Assembly (NCBI RefSeq): GCF_000719865.1 | Contig: NZ_JOID01000008.1 | Location: 124,001 to 188,000, forward strand | Length of the DNA: 64,000 nt | DNA from: Streptomyces albus subsp. albus | Lineage (GTDB): Bacteria; Actinomycetota; Actinomycetes; Streptomycetales; Streptomycetaceae | Direction of reading: 5' to 3' | In this document: positions 43,747 to 52,440 of the stretch, piece after piece | How the letters are laid out: every line of letters begins with the position of its first letter | How positions within the stretch are numbered: the stretch's first letter is position 1 | Notes under the pieces: model-generated | What the model was told of the DNA's origin: nothing | Databases searched by the model: none | What the model saw: only the letters and a program-made list of their open reading frames with translations | Position numbers and translations under genes: made by a program

Positions 43747-43916
43747 CGCGGACCACCCCCGTTGTCGACCGTCACGTCGCCGAACGGCAGCAGTGGCTCC
43801 GCCCACGGGAAGACGTACTGGAACAGCACGAAGACGATCGCCAGCACGAGCACGAGCGAGAGCAGTGCCCGCACCCATGTGTTCCCCGGCAGCTGCCGCC
43901 AGATCCAGCCGTACAT
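43743..43916 (-). CDS. small single-pass membrane protein
   Basis: 57 residues. An amphipathic start (MYGWIWRQLPGNTWVRAL) is followed by one strong membrane helix (about 18-38) and an acidic tail ending GDVTVDNGGGPR. No family is recognised with confidence. ATG at 43916 has AAAGGGTC upstream. Its stop overlaps the pabA-like GTG. Proximity to sortase and cell-wall genes suggests an envelope role, without proof. Confidence 0.7.
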   Translation of the reverse strand: MYGWIWRQLPGNTWVRALLSLVLVLAIVFVLFQYVFPWAEPLLPFGDVTVDNGGGPR

Positions 43917-44034
43917 GCTGACCCTTTCCGATCGGTGCACCGACCAGAGTAAGGGGAGCCGGGCCCCGGCCGGGGGTCAGCGGGGGAAAGCACCCCTTCC
44001 GGTTGACGCCGCGGGGCCGCGGCCCCGCGGCCGG

Positions 44035-44820
44035 TCACCTCTCGAGCGGGGTCGCGTGCTGGAGGTCGACGGTGCCCGCGTGGCCGCGCAGGGTCACCGT
44101 GTCGTGCCGCTCGACCTCCCAGCCGAGGCCGTACGCGTCCACGTAACGGAGGTAGTTCTCGATCGCCGGGGAATCGCCCAGCGCCTGCTGCAGGGTCTCG
44201 GTGTCGCCGACCGCGGTGACCGTGTACGGCGGCGAGTAGACCCGGCCCTGCAGGATCAGGGTGTTGCCGACGCAGCGCACCGCGCTGGTGGAGATCAGCC
44301 GCTGGTCCATGACCCGGATGCCCTTGGCGCCGCCCTGCCAGAGGGCGTTGACCACGGCCTGGAGGTCCTGCTGGTGGATGACGAGATCGTTGGGCTGGGG
44401 CTCGGGGGCGCCGGGGGTGCGGGCGGTGGCGTCCGGCGGGGCGTCGGTGAGGGTGACGGTCAGGCCGGGGCCGCTGACCTTCTCGGTGCCCGCGGCCTTC
44501 TCCAGTCCGTCCAGCTTGCGGTCCTGGGCCTCGGTACTGCCGTCGTCGCGCCGGGCCAGCCGGTCGATCTCGGCACGCACGGCGGCGGACTGGTCGTCGA
44601 GCCGGGCGTTCTCCCGGCTGCGCTCCTGGATGAGATCGGAGAGTTCCAGCAGGGAGTCGTCCGTCCGGAGATTGGTACCCTGAGCGGTATTGAAACTGGT
44701 CCAGAACAGCAGGCCGGCCAGGGCGAAGATGCCTGCCGTGAGGAGCCGTACCGGATGCCATCCCGGCCTCCGGGGCGCGGGGAGGCGGGGGTCGGGGGCG
44801 GGATCCGCCGGATTGCTCAC
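44035..44820 (-). CDS. DUF881 family membrane-anchored protein
   Basis: 261 residues. A short cytoplasmic N terminus and one helix (about 27-44) precede a coiled coil ([34 protein letters not shown]) and the DUF881 domain with [61 protein letters not shown] and [12 protein letters not shown]. It is often encoded near crgA and division genes in actinobacteria; biochemical function unknown. GTG start at 44820, divergent from crgA. Confidence 0.88.
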   Translation of the reverse strand: MSNPADPAPDPRLPAPRRPGWHPVRLLTAGIFALAGLLFWTSFNTAQGTNLRTDDSLLELSDLIQERSRENARLDDQSAAVRAEIDRLARRDDGSTEAQDRKLDGLEKAAGTEKVSGPGLTVTLTDAPPDATARTPGAPEPQPNDLVIHQQDLQAVVNALWQGGAKGIRVMDQRLISTSAVRCVGNTLILQGRVYSPPYTVTAVGDTETLQQALGDSPAIENYLRYVDAYGLGWEVERHDTVTLRGHAGTVDLQHATPLER

Positions 44821-44971
44821 CGTACCCTTATCTCCTTCGAAGCCGCGGAAGCACTACGCTAACGGACGCGCCCGGGGGAGCAAGTGTCCCCGTCGCTCTC
44901 AACCCGGCTCAACCCGGCCGACAGCCCGGATCCCCGCGCGGCCGCACAGCGCATCGACAGGAGAGTCTCTC

Positions 44972-45226
44972 GTGCCGAAGTCACGTATCCGCAAGAAGGC
45001 CGACTTCACGCCGCCTCCGGCGAAGCAGAACACCGTCAAGTTGTCGAGCGGCCGCAGCTGGGTGGCGCCGCTGATGCTGGCCCTGTTCCTGATCGGGCTG
45101 GCCTGGATCGTGGTGTTCTATGTGACCACCGGTGACATGCCGGTCGAGTCCCTCGGCAACTGGAACATCGTGGTGGGCTTCGGGTTCATCGCGGCGGGGT
45201 TCGTGGTCTCCACTCAGTGGAAATAG
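44972..45226 (+). CDS. crgA: cell division protein CrgA
   Basis: 84-residue membrane protein, exactly the usual Streptomyces length. A basic N terminus ([15 protein letters not shown]) is followed by two membrane helices (about 31-51 and 64-80). CrgA inhibits FtsZ-ring formation in aerial hyphae and coordinates septation. GTG at 44972 has AGGAG about 9 bases upstream; a longer open frame is spurious. It is followed by a DnaA-box cluster. Confidence 0.93.
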   Translation: MPKSRIRKKADFTPPPAKQNTVKLSSGRSWVAPLMLALFLIGLAWIVVFYVTTGDMPVESLGNWNIVVGFGFIAAGFVVSTQWK

Positions 45227-45532
45227 CGGCCAGTGACCGTGTGGTCAAGCTTTGCCCACACGTTGTCCACAGAGTTATCCACAGCAGGGGAAAAGATATG
45301 AAGAGCTGTGGATAACTTGGCCGGGCAGGCCGCCGATACGACTGCCCCGTTGTCGTACAATCCGCAGCCCGATCGGCAAAGACGCAGGTCAACCTGGTGT
45401 TGACGGAGGGTGCCCGCCCTGCCGTCAACACTGTGCACAAGATCCCACACCCGCTGTGGACAACGCCCGTCACGCTGCGGAAAACCTGCCCGGCCCGAAC
45501 GGCCGGGACGGCCCGGACCGCCGGAAGGCCCC
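45227..45532. promoter_or_regulatory. non-origin cluster of DnaA-box-like sites downstream of crgA
   Basis: 306 bases without a gene. Sites: TTGCCCACA (45252-45260), TTGTCCACA (45263-45271), TTATCCACA (45275-45283), TGTGGATAA (45307-45315), TGTGCACAA (45432-45440) and TGTGGACAA (45455-45463). Three are exact matches to known DnaA box forms within 53 bases. Streptomyces is known to carry DnaA-box clusters outside oriC that titrate DnaA; this could be one. Confidence 0.65.
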
Positions 45533-46432
45533 TCAGCCCAGGAGCTGCAGGGTGCGGACCCAGACCACCACGATGATCGCCAGCAGCACCGCCCCGCAGG
45601 TCAGCCACTGCACCAGCTCGCGCCGGCCGCGCGGGGCGTGCACCATGCCGAACGCCACCGCGGCGCCGGCGACCAGGCCGCCGATGTGCGCCTGCCAGGC
45701 GATGTCGGCCCAGGTGAAGGTGATGAAGAGGTTCAGCACCAGCAGGATGACCACCGGGCGCAAGTCCTGGTTCGTCCGCCGCATCAGCACGACCGTGGCG
45801 CCCAGCAGACCGAAGATGGCGCCGGAAGCGCCCAGCGACGGCTGGTTCTGCGCCGCGAGCAGATAGGACAGGGCGCTGCCGCCGAGCGCGGACAGCAAGT
45901 AGAGCGCCAGGTAGCGGACCCGGCCCAGGGCCGCTTCCAGCGGTCCGCCGAGCCACCACAGCCCGAGCATGTTGAACGCGATGTGCATCGGCTGCTCGTG
46001 CAGGAACGCGGAGGTCAGCAGCCGGTACCACTCGCCGTCGGCGACGCCGACCACCTCGCCGGTCCCGCGGTCCACGGCCAGGCCGAGCATGTCGAGGGAA
46101 TCGATGAACCGGTCCTGGACCACCAGGGCCACGACCCAGACCGCCACGTTGACCGCGAGCAGGATCTTGGTGAGCAGCCGCGGGTCGGCGGTCTGCACTC
46201 CCCCCGCTATCGTGCGCGGACGGTTGGCGCCGGGCGCGTGCCCCGTACCGGAGCCGCTCCGCACACAGTCCGGGCACTGGAAGCCGACCGAGGCGCTGAT
46301 CATGCACTGCGGGCAGATGGGCCGCTCACAGCGGACGCAGCTGATGCCCGTCTCGCGATCCGGGTGCCGGTAGCAGCCGGGCAGGCCGCTCCCGTCCGCG
46401 GGCCGTTCCGGACTTCCCGGCGCCTGCTCCAT
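45533..46432 (-). CDS. rhomboid-family intramembrane serine protease
   Basis: 299 residues. An N-terminal B-box-like zinc finger (CYRHPDRETGISCVRCERPICPQCMISASVGFQCPDC, about 20-56) precedes six membrane helices. The catalytic dyad is Ser203 in GASGAIFG and His249 in AHIGGLVAG. AFLHEQPMHIAFNMLGLWWLGGPLE carries the family HxxxxHxxxN pattern. It cleaves membrane proteins within helices; the substrate is unknown. ATG at 46432. An 8-base tandem repeat lies in its upstream region. Confidence 0.9.
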   Translation of the reverse strand: MEQAPGSPERPADGSGLPGCYRHPDRETGISCVRCERPICPQCMISASVGFQCPDCVRSGSGTGHAPGANRPRTIAGGVQTADPRLLTKILLAVNVAVWVVALVVQDRFIDSLDMLGLAVDRGTGEVVGVADGEWYRLLTSAFLHEQPMHIAFNMLGLWWLGGPLEAALGRVRYLALYLLSALGGSALSYLLAAQNQPSLGASGAIFGLLGATVVLMRRTNQDLRPVVILLVLNLFITFTWADIAWQAHIGGLVAGAAVAFGMVHAPRGRRELVQWLTCGAVLLAIIVVVWVRTLQLLG

Positions 46433-46456
46433 CGATCCCCCTCGCTCCGGCGGGCC

Positions 46457-46504
46457 CTGCGGTCCGGCGGTCCAGCGGTCCTGCGGTTCTGCGGTTCTGC
46501 GGTA
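46457..46504. repeat. six tandem copies of an 8-base unit
   Basis: Six consecutive 8-base units of pattern CNGCGGTN (CTGCGGTC, CGGCGGTC, CAGCGGTC, CTGCGGTT, CTGCGGTT, CTGCGGTA) lie 25-72 bases upstream of the rhomboid start. The unit is not a multiple of three and lies in non-coding DNA, so copy number could vary and affect the promoter. Confidence 0.75.
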
Positions 46505-46615
46505 CGGACGCGGTATCCCACGGGCGTCCGAACGGCGGATCGCCGCGCCGCCCCGGGCCCGTTCACGGGCGGCCGGGGCGGGCGGCTGCTCGCGGAGCGA
46601 TCCGCCGGCCGCCGG

Positions 46616-47149
46616 TCAGCCCTCGCGGCTCTCCACGACGACCGACTCGATCACCACGTCCTGCACCGGGCGGTCGGTGCGCGGGTTGGTGGGGAGCGCC
46701 GCGATGGCGTCCACGACCTTCTGCCCCTCCGGGTTCGCCACCTCGCCGAAGATGGTGTGCTTGTTCGTCAGCCACGCGGTCGGCGAGACGGTGATGAAGA
46801 ACTGCGAACCATTGGTGCCCGGGCCGGCGTTGGCCATGGCGAGCAGGTAGGGACGGTCGAACGAGAGGTCGGGGTGGAACTCGTCCCCGAACTCGTAGCC
46901 CGGACCGCCCGTGCCGTTCCCCAGCGGGTCCCCGCCCTGGATCATGAAGCCGCTGATGACCCGGTGGAAGACCGTGCCGTCGTAGAGGCGGTCGCTGGTC
47001 TTCTTGCCGGTCCGGGGGTGCGTCCACTCACGCTCGCCCCGGGCGAGCTCGACGAAGTTCTTGACCGTCTTCGGAGCGTGGTTCGGCAGCAGCCGCACCT
47101 CGATGTCTCCGTGGTTGGTCTTCAGGGTGGCGTAGAGCTGCTCGGCCAC
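46616..47149 (-). CDS. peptidyl-prolyl cis-trans isomerase, cyclophilin type
   Basis: 177-residue cyclophilin. Catalytic features are Arg in TVFHRVISGFMIQGGDP, then GYEFGDEFHPDL, LAMANAGPGTNGSQFFIT and LTNKHTIFGEV. An actinobacterial loop (EREWTHPRTGKKTSDRLYDG) precedes the active site. There is no signal peptide, so it is probably cytoplasmic. GTG at 47149 has GGAAGG 6 bases upstream. Divergent from the DUF5324 gene. Confidence 0.92.
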   Translation of the reverse strand: MAEQLYATLKTNHGDIEVRLLPNHAPKTVKNFVELARGEREWTHPRTGKKTSDRLYDGTVFHRVISGFMIQGGDPLGNGTGGPGYEFGDEFHPDLSFDRPYLLAMANAGPGTNGSQFFITVSPTAWLTNKHTIFGEVANPEGQKVVDAIAALPTNPRTDRPVQDVVIESVVVESREG

Positions 47150-47329
47150 GATCTGCCTTCCGTAAGTTCTCACTGACGCCCCCGATCCTCGCACGCCGCG
47201 CCCCGCCGCGACGAGCGACCGCCCCTCCGGCCGCCCCGGGAAACCCACTCGGATGCGCGTCACCGCATGCCGCGCCCCGGTGCCGCGGGCATGATCTCTC
47301 TTCGGGTGGATAGGCGAACTGCGTCCCGA

Positions 47330-47345
47330 CTGGGGGATCCCCCAG
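47330..47345. promoter_or_regulatory. perfect 16-base palindrome
   Basis: CTGGGGGATCCCCCAG is fully self-complementary. It lies 35 bases upstream of the DUF5324 start in the divergent cyclophilin/DUF5324 region. It may be an operator; without a loop it is unlikely to be a terminator. Confidence 0.4.
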
Positions 47346-47379
47346 GCACCCGTGTTCCACCACCGAGGAGGAGGATCCC

Positions 47380-48126
47380 GTGACACGCATCGACAGCGTG
47401 CGCGCCGCGACCGACACCGCGAAGGAGAGCGTGCTGCACGCAGCGGAGGTGGTGGCGCCGTACGCCGGCACGGCGAAGCACCAGGCCGCGCATTACGCGC
47501 AGGAGGCCCGGGCCATGCTGGCGCCGAAGGTGTCGCAGGCCGCGCAGCAGGCCCGCAGCACCGCCCGCGCGCAGTACGGCGCGCTGCAGCCCCGGATCGA
47601 ACAGGCCCGCGGTTCACTGCCGCCCAAGGTCGACCTGGCGGCGCAGCAGGCGGTGATCCGGGCGCGTGAGACCGCCCGCCATGCCGCCGACTACGCCGTA
47701 CCGCGGGTCGAGCACGCCCTGGCCGACGCCATCGCCGCGGCCGAGCCCGCCCGCGCCGAAGCCGCCGCGCGCAGTGCCGCCGCGGTGGCCGCGATCCGCG
47801 GGCAGGTCACCCCGGCGGAGATCCAGAAGCTGGTCAGGAAGCGGGAGCGCCGGGCCCGGGGCGGCCGGGCGGCGAAGCGGCTGCTGTTCCTGGGCGCCCT
47901 GGCGGGCGCCGCCGTCGCCGCCTGGAAGTGGTGGGACAAGCAGGCCAACCCCGACTGGCTGGTCGAGCCGCCCGCCGCGACCGAACTCGGCGAGCGGGCG
48001 CCCCTGGCGTCCACGGGCGGCACCGAGCAGGCCGAGCTGGACGCCGAACTCCAGTCGCACCAGACCGGGGTCGCGGACGGCGGGACGGCGGCCGGGGGCG
48101 CTACGGAAAGCGACGAAAAGCGCTGA
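47380..48126 (+). CDS. DUF5324 family protein
   Basis: 248 residues. Long Ala/Gln/Arg-rich amphipathic helices (about 1-160) resemble apolipoprotein/YtxH-type proteins. A basic patch and one membrane helix (LLFLGALAGAAVAAWKWW, about 168-186) come before an acidic C-terminal tail. It matches DUF5324, a Streptomyces family of unknown function. GTG at 47380 follows GAGGAGGAGG. It ends just before a hairpin shared with tRNA-Ala. Confidence 0.8.
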   Translation: MTRIDSVRAATDTAKESVLHAAEVVAPYAGTAKHQAAHYAQEARAMLAPKVSQAAQQARSTARAQYGALQPRIEQARGSLPPKVDLAAQQAVIRARETARHAADYAVPRVEHALADAIAAAEPARAEAAARSAAAVAAIRGQVTPAEIQKLVRKRERRARGGRAAKRLLFLGALAGAAVAAWKWWDKQANPDWLVEPPAATELGERAPLASTGGTEQAELDAELQSHQTGVADGGTAAGGATESDEKR

Positions 48127-48159
48127 GCCGGGGCGCGCCCCGCGCGGCCGGAACAGCGG

Positions 48160-48190
48160 AACGGCGGGAGACCACTGGTCTCCCGCCGTT
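48160..48190. terminator. hairpin between DUF5324 gene and tRNA-Ala
   Basis: AACGGCGGGAGACC (48160-48173) pairs with GGTCTCCCGCCGTT (48177-48190), a perfect 14-bp stem with a 3-base loop. It serves convergent DUF5324 and tRNA-Ala transcripts. Confidence 0.82.
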
Positions 48191-48200
48191 CGTCGTGCGG

Positions 48201-48273
48201 TGGAGCCTAGGGGAGTCGAACCCCTGACATCTGCCATGCAAAGACAGCGCTCTACCAACTGAGCTAAGGCCCC
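48201..48273 (-). tRNA. tRNA-Ala (TGC)
   Basis: 73 nucleotides. Acceptor GGGGCCT/AGGCTCC (one G-U), D arm AGCTCAGTTGGTAGAGC, anticodon stem CTGTC/GGCAG with loop TTTGCAT giving TGC, and T arm AGGGGTTCGACTCCCCT. Discriminator A; CCA not encoded. Confidence 0.95.
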
Positions 48274-48436
48274 GGGCCGGTGAACCCCCGCCGCGCGCAG
48301 GCGCGCCCGCGGTGTCCGCCGCAACAAGAGTACCGGGTCCGCGGAGTGATCCCGTCAAAGCGCCGGGGACTCCCGAACCCCCGTCACGCTCCGTAGGATG
48401 GCGGCGCGAGGTTCGCAGCAGCGAAGGGGAGTCGCC

Positions 48437-48988
48437 ATGGAAGCAGCACAGCAGGAAGCCACCGCCAGAGCCCGCGAAATGCAGCGGAGCTGGTACGGGG
48501 AACCGCTGGGGGCGCTCTTCCGGCGGCTGATCGACGACCTCGGGCTCAACCAGGCCCGGCTCGCCGCCGTCCTGGGACTCTCGGCGCCCATGCTGTCGCA
48601 GCTCATGAGCGGCCAGCGGGCGAAGATCGGCAACCCGGCCGTCGTACAGCGGGTGCAGGCCCTGCAGGAGCTGGCCGCCCAGGTCGCGGGCGGCAGCGTC
48701 AGCGCCGCCGAGGCCGCGGAGCGCATGGAGGAGATCAAGCGCAGCTCCGGCGGCTCCGTGCTCACCCCCACCGGCTCCCAGACGACCGGCAGTTCGGGCG
48801 CTCCCACCGTGCGCCGGGTGGTGCGCGAGATCCAGTCGCTGCTGCGGTCCGTCGCCGCCGCCGGCGACATCATCGAGGCGGCGGACGCGCTCGCGCCCTC
48901 CCAGCCCGAACTCGCGGAATTCCTCCGGGTGTACGGTGCCGGGCGGACCGCCGAGGCGGTCGCCCACTACGAGGCGCACCAGAGCTGA
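48437..48988 (+). CDS. helix-turn-helix DNA-binding protein
   Basis: 183 residues. An XRE-like HTH is visible at LIDDLGLNQARLAAVLGLSAPMLSQLMSGQRAKIGNP (about residues 32-68), followed by helical segments and a Ser/Thr/Gly linker (about 100-125). The C-terminal 50 residues (IQSLLRSVAAAGDIIEAADAL...) look like an alpha-helical dimerisation domain. ATG at 48437 has GAAGGGGA upstream. A Ser/Thr kinase gene follows 30 bases later, so the linker could be its phosphorylation target; that is inference. Confidence 0.78.
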   Translation: MEAAQQEATARAREMQRSWYGEPLGALFRRLIDDLGLNQARLAAVLGLSAPMLSQLMSGQRAKIGNPAVVQRVQALQELAAQVAGGSVSAAEAAERMEEIKRSSGGSVLTPTGSQTTGSSGAPTVRRVVREIQSLLRSVAAAGDIIEAADALAPSQPELAEFLRVYGAGRTAEAVAHYEAHQS

Positions 48989-49018
48989 CCGGCCGGTCCG
49001 CGAGGGGGAGGCGGCACG

Positions 49019-50719
49019 ATGGGTGAGGTCTTCGCGGGACGGTACGAGCTGGTCGACCCGATCGGCCGGGGCGGCGTCGGCGCCGTCTGGCGCGCCTGGG
49101 ACCACCGGCGGCGCCGCTATGTCGCCGCCAAGGTCCTCCAGCAGAGCGACGCGCATACGCTGCTGCGCTTCGTACGGGAACAGGCGCTGCGCATCGACCA
49201 CCCGCATGTGCTGGCCCCGGCGAGCTGGGCCGCCGACGACGACAAGGTCCTCTTCACCATGGACCTGGTGCGCGGCGGCTCGCTGGCCCATCTCATCGGC
49301 GACTACGGGCCGCTGCCGCCCCGCTATGTCTGCCTGCTGCTGGACCAGTTGCTCTCCGGGCTGGCCGCGGTGCACGCGGAGGGCGTCATCCACCGGGACA
49401 TCAAGCCCGCCAACGTCCTGCTGGAGGCCACCGGGACCCGGCGGCCGCATCTGCGCCTCTCCGACTTCGGCATCGCCCTGCGCAAGGGGGAACCCCGGCT
49501 GACGGAGACCGACTACGTCGTCGGCACCCCCGGCTATTTCGCGCCGGAGCAGATGCTGGGCGCGGAACCGGACTTCCCGGCCGATCTGTTCGCCACCGGC
49601 CTGCTGGCGCTCTATCTGCTGACCGGGCACAAGCCCGACGCCCAGGCGCTCGTCGAGCGGTTCACGGCGCACGGCGTCCCCGGTGCCCCCGAAGAGGTGC
49701 CGGAGCCGCTCTGGCAGGTGCTGGCCGGACTGCTGCAGCCGGACCCCGGCGCGCGGTTCCGTACCGCCACGGGCGCGCGCAAGGCGCTGGCCGCCGCCGT
49801 CGAGCTGCTCCCGGAGGAGGCGCTGGACGAGGAGGTGGTGGAGGTCTTCGACCAACTGGGTCCGCTTCCCGAGGGGTTCGGCCCCCAGGGGCCGTTACGG
49901 GAGCGGCTCGCCACCCCGGCCGCCGGAGGCGAGGGGGAGGGGAGGGGCGAGCGCACCGCCGGAAGTTCCGGGGCCCTCCGGCCCGGTGGACCGGCGGCCA
50001 CCGCACCGCCGCCGCCCTCGGTCACGGACACCGGCAGTTTCACCCTGGCACCTCCGGCGCGCTCCCCGGAGGACCCGGGCCCGGCCACACCTCCGGTGCC
50101 GGAACCGCCCGTCACACCGCCGACCCCTGTCCCGGCCCCGTTCGCGGGATCCTTCCGGGACCCGGGCACCGCCCCGTTCGCGGACCGGGACCCGGACTCG
50201 CCCGGGACCGCCACTCCGACCCCGAGCCCGGCCCCGGCCCCGACCTCGAACCCGAACCCGGCCTTGGGCTCGTTCCCGGCCTCGGACCCGGGCCCGGCCA
50301 CGCCCCGAACCCCGGCCCCGGCCCCGTTCCCGGCCCCCGGGTACGCGCCACCGCCCCCTCCGCCGGGCATTCCGCGTCACGGCCCGGCGGGCCCCGTGCC
50401 CCCCGCGATGCCGCCCGGCGCCCCCGGCTCCCCCGGCTTCTCGCAGGCGACCACCGCCGGTCTGCCGCGCGACTACGCCGCCACGGGCCCGTACACCGCT
50501 CCGGACACCCCCGCGGCGGCCGGGCGCGCCGGCGCCGCCGGACCGCACCCGGCGGTTCCGGCCACCGGCCCGGCCGTCGCCTCGGCTCCCGCCGCCGCGA
50601 CGTCTCACCGGGCGCCGGTGCGGCGGCGGACGGGGCCGCCCGCGAAGGTGGCCGTCCCGGTCCTCGTCCTGGCGCTCCTGTGCTACGCGGTCGGCATCTG
50701 GGCCCTGACCGCCGGGTGA
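49019..50719 (+). CDS. Ser/Thr protein kinase with long Pro-rich linker
   Basis: 566 residues. The kinase domain (about 1-270) has GRGGVGAVWRAWD, Lys in VAAKVLQQ, HRDIKPANVLLE, DFGIALRKG, and TPGYFAPEQML as P+1 loop. A 270-residue Pro/Ala/Gly low-complexity linker leads to one membrane helix at the very C terminus (AKVAVPVLVLALLCYAVGIWALTAG), so there is no extracellular sensor. Its DFG and HRD motifs are complete, so it is probably active. GGGGGAGG precedes the ATG. Convergent with the surface-protein gene. Confidence 0.88.
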   Translation: MGEVFAGRYELVDPIGRGGVGAVWRAWDHRRRRYVAAKVLQQSDAHTLLRFVREQALRIDHPHVLAPASWAADDDKVLFTMDLVRGGSLAHLIGDYGPLPPRYVCLLLDQLLSGLAAVHAEGVIHRDIKPANVLLEATGTRRPHLRLSDFGIALRKGEPRLTETDYVVGTPGYFAPEQMLGAEPDFPADLFATGLLALYLLTGHKPDAQALVERFTAHGVPGAPEEVPEPLWQVLAGLLQPDPGARFRTATGARKALAAAVELLPEEALDEEVVEVFDQLGPLPEGFGPQGPLRERLATPAAGGEGEGRGERTAGSSGALRPGGPAATAPPPPSVTDTGSFTLAPPARSPEDPGPATPPVPEPPVTPPTPVPAPFAGSFRDPGTAPFADRDPDSPGTATPTPSPAPAPTSNPNPALGSFPASDPGPATPRTPAPAPFPAPGYAPPPPPPGIPRHGPAGPVPPAMPPGAPGSPGFSQATTAGLPRDYAATGPYTAPDTPAAAGRAGAAGPHPAVPATGPAVASAPAAATSHRAPVRRRTGPPAKVAVPVLVLALLCYAVGIWALTAG

Positions 50720-50750
50720 GCCGGGCCCGGGTGAGCCGGGGCCGGGTGAG

Positions 50751-52289
50751 TCAGGGCCGGGGCGGATACCCGTAACCGCCGCCGTGCGGCTCCGGCGGCA
50801 CGTCCTCCGGTCCCGGCCGGCCTCCCGGCCGTGCGTGCCCGGGGCGCCGGCGCCGGCCCGCCCCGGGCTGGTGCAACATCCCGGCGGAGGCGATGGAACC
50901 GGCGGTGGGGGCGCCTGCGCCTTCGGCCCGGTCACCGCCGCGCCGGGCGGCCAGCGTCCAGACCGCGAGCCCCAGCAGCAGGAGTGTGCCCGCGCCGACC
51001 CCCGCGATCCCGACAGCCCTGAGCGCCCCGTTCCCGCCTCCGGTCCCGGCGCCGGCCCCGTCTCCGTCTCCGTCCGCGCCCGTCCGCTCCGTCGCCGGTG
51101 GCCGCTCCTCCGCCGCCCGTTCCCGGTCCTCCCCGGTGACGGCGAATCCCGCCGCCGCCGCGTCGCCGTCGTACGCCGGTCCCGGCCGCGGCTCGCCCTC
51201 CAGGGACAGCCGCAGGGTGAGATCCAGGCCGCCCTCCAGGTGCCCGGCCGCTTCCGGCGTCAGGCCCACCGACAGGTAGTACCAGCCTGCGAAGCGCATC
51301 TCCCCGGTCTTGGCGGCACCGCTGAACCGGTGACCGAACGCGGCGGGCGCGGTGGTGAACCCGAGGGTCCTCGGCCGCCCGTCGAAGGCGGCGCCCTGCT
51401 CGTGGACGGGGGCGCGGGCGGTGTTGTGCAGCCGCAGCAGCAGTCCGCTGCCGAGGTGGGGGGCGCTGCCGACGGGCTCCGCACCGTCCAGTTCCGCGGT
51501 GACGCCGAGGCGTCGGCCCCAGTCCACCGGCACCCGGTAGAAGAGCGTCTCACCGGGCTCCAGACGGTCCCGCCACACTCCCTTGCCGATGGCGGCCGCG
51601 TCGTTGAATCCGGTGCCGCCCCCCGCCTGCCGCGGCAGGCCGCCGGGGACGGCGGGGGGCTCGGTGCTCCACTCGGCCCCGCCGGGCGCTTCGGTGGCGC
51701 CGCCGGTCACTCCGGGCTCCGCCATGAAGGCGATCTCCAGCGGCCAGTCCCCGGCGGTGGAGCCGGCGTCGCCGGTCCGCTCGACCGTGAACAGATACGC
51801 ACCGGCCCGCTGGCAGGCCGCGTTGGGCCGGACGAGACGTGAGGCGGTGGCGGCGACCGGCAGGCCGAAGCCGCCGGCACCGGCCGTGCCGCGCATGCCG
51901 TCGCAGCGGGTTCCCTCGGCGCTCAGCAGCGTCACCTCGACGCCCGCGTCGTACGCCGCCCCGCCGGTGGGCGGGAGCGCGGCGACCGCGGAGAGATGGG
52001 CGTTGGTCTCCCCGTCCAGCCGCACCCGGTAGTGGAGGGTCTCACCGGCGCCGATCGCGTCCGTGTAGAGATGGCGGGCCTTCAACTCCGGCGCGCCGGT
52101 GCTGCTTCCGGTGCCCTCGGCCGGCTCGGCCTCCTCTGCGGTCCGGTACGCCGACGCGCGGTCCTCCGCCTCGGCGGCGGCCGCGACGGACCATCCCGGG
52201 AGCGGCGCCGTCACCCCGCACAGCACCGCCACCGCGCCGAGCGCCACCAGCGCGGCGAGCCGGATCCGTAACCCCGCGCCCTGCCTCAT
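50751..52289 (-). CDS. secreted, C-terminally membrane-anchored surface protein
   Basis: 512 residues. A signal peptide (IRLAALVALGAVAVLCGVTAPLPGWSVAAAAEA, about 7-40) is followed by two related beta-rich modules beginning GETLHYRVRLDGE (about 80) and GETLFYRVPVDWG (about 250), then an acidic/Gly linker and a C-terminal membrane helix (about 435-455) with a short basic tail. The repeated module resembles pre-peptidase (PPC)-type domains. No protease or sortase motif is seen; an adhesin or receptor role is possible. ATG at 52289 with GGAGGG upstream. Confidence 0.7.
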   Translation of the reverse strand: MRQGAGLRIRLAALVALGAVAVLCGVTAPLPGWSVAAAAEAEDRASAYRTAEEAEPAEGTGSSTGAPELKARHLYTDAIGAGETLHYRVRLDGETNAHLSAVAALPPTGGAAYDAGVEVTLLSAEGTRCDGMRGTAGAGGFGLPVAATASRLVRPNAACQRAGAYLFTVERTGDAGSTAGDWPLEIAFMAEPGVTGGATEAPGGAEWSTEPPAVPGGLPRQAGGGTGFNDAAAIGKGVWRDRLEPGETLFYRVPVDWGRRLGVTAELDGAEPVGSAPHLGSGLLLRLHNTARAPVHEQGAAFDGRPRTLGFTTAPAAFGHRFSGAAKTGEMRFAGWYYLSVGLTPEAAGHLEGGLDLTLRLSLEGEPRPGPAYDGDAAAAGFAVTGEDRERAAEERPPATERTGADGDGDGAGAGTGGGNGALRAVGIAGVGAGTLLLLGLAVWTLAARRGGDRAEGAGAPTAGSIASAGMLHQPGAGRRRRPGHARPGGRPGPEDVPPEPHGGGYGYPPRP

Positions 52290-52440
52290 CCCCCGACCGC
52301 CCTCCGTCGTCCCCCGGCCGTCCCCGCCGCGCCGCGGCCGTACGGGCACGCAGCGTACGGCGGTGCGGAGCGCCGGCGCGCGGCCCGGCCCCGCGCCGCT
52401 CGCCGTGCCCCGGGCATCGTCCCGCACCGGCCACGACGAT

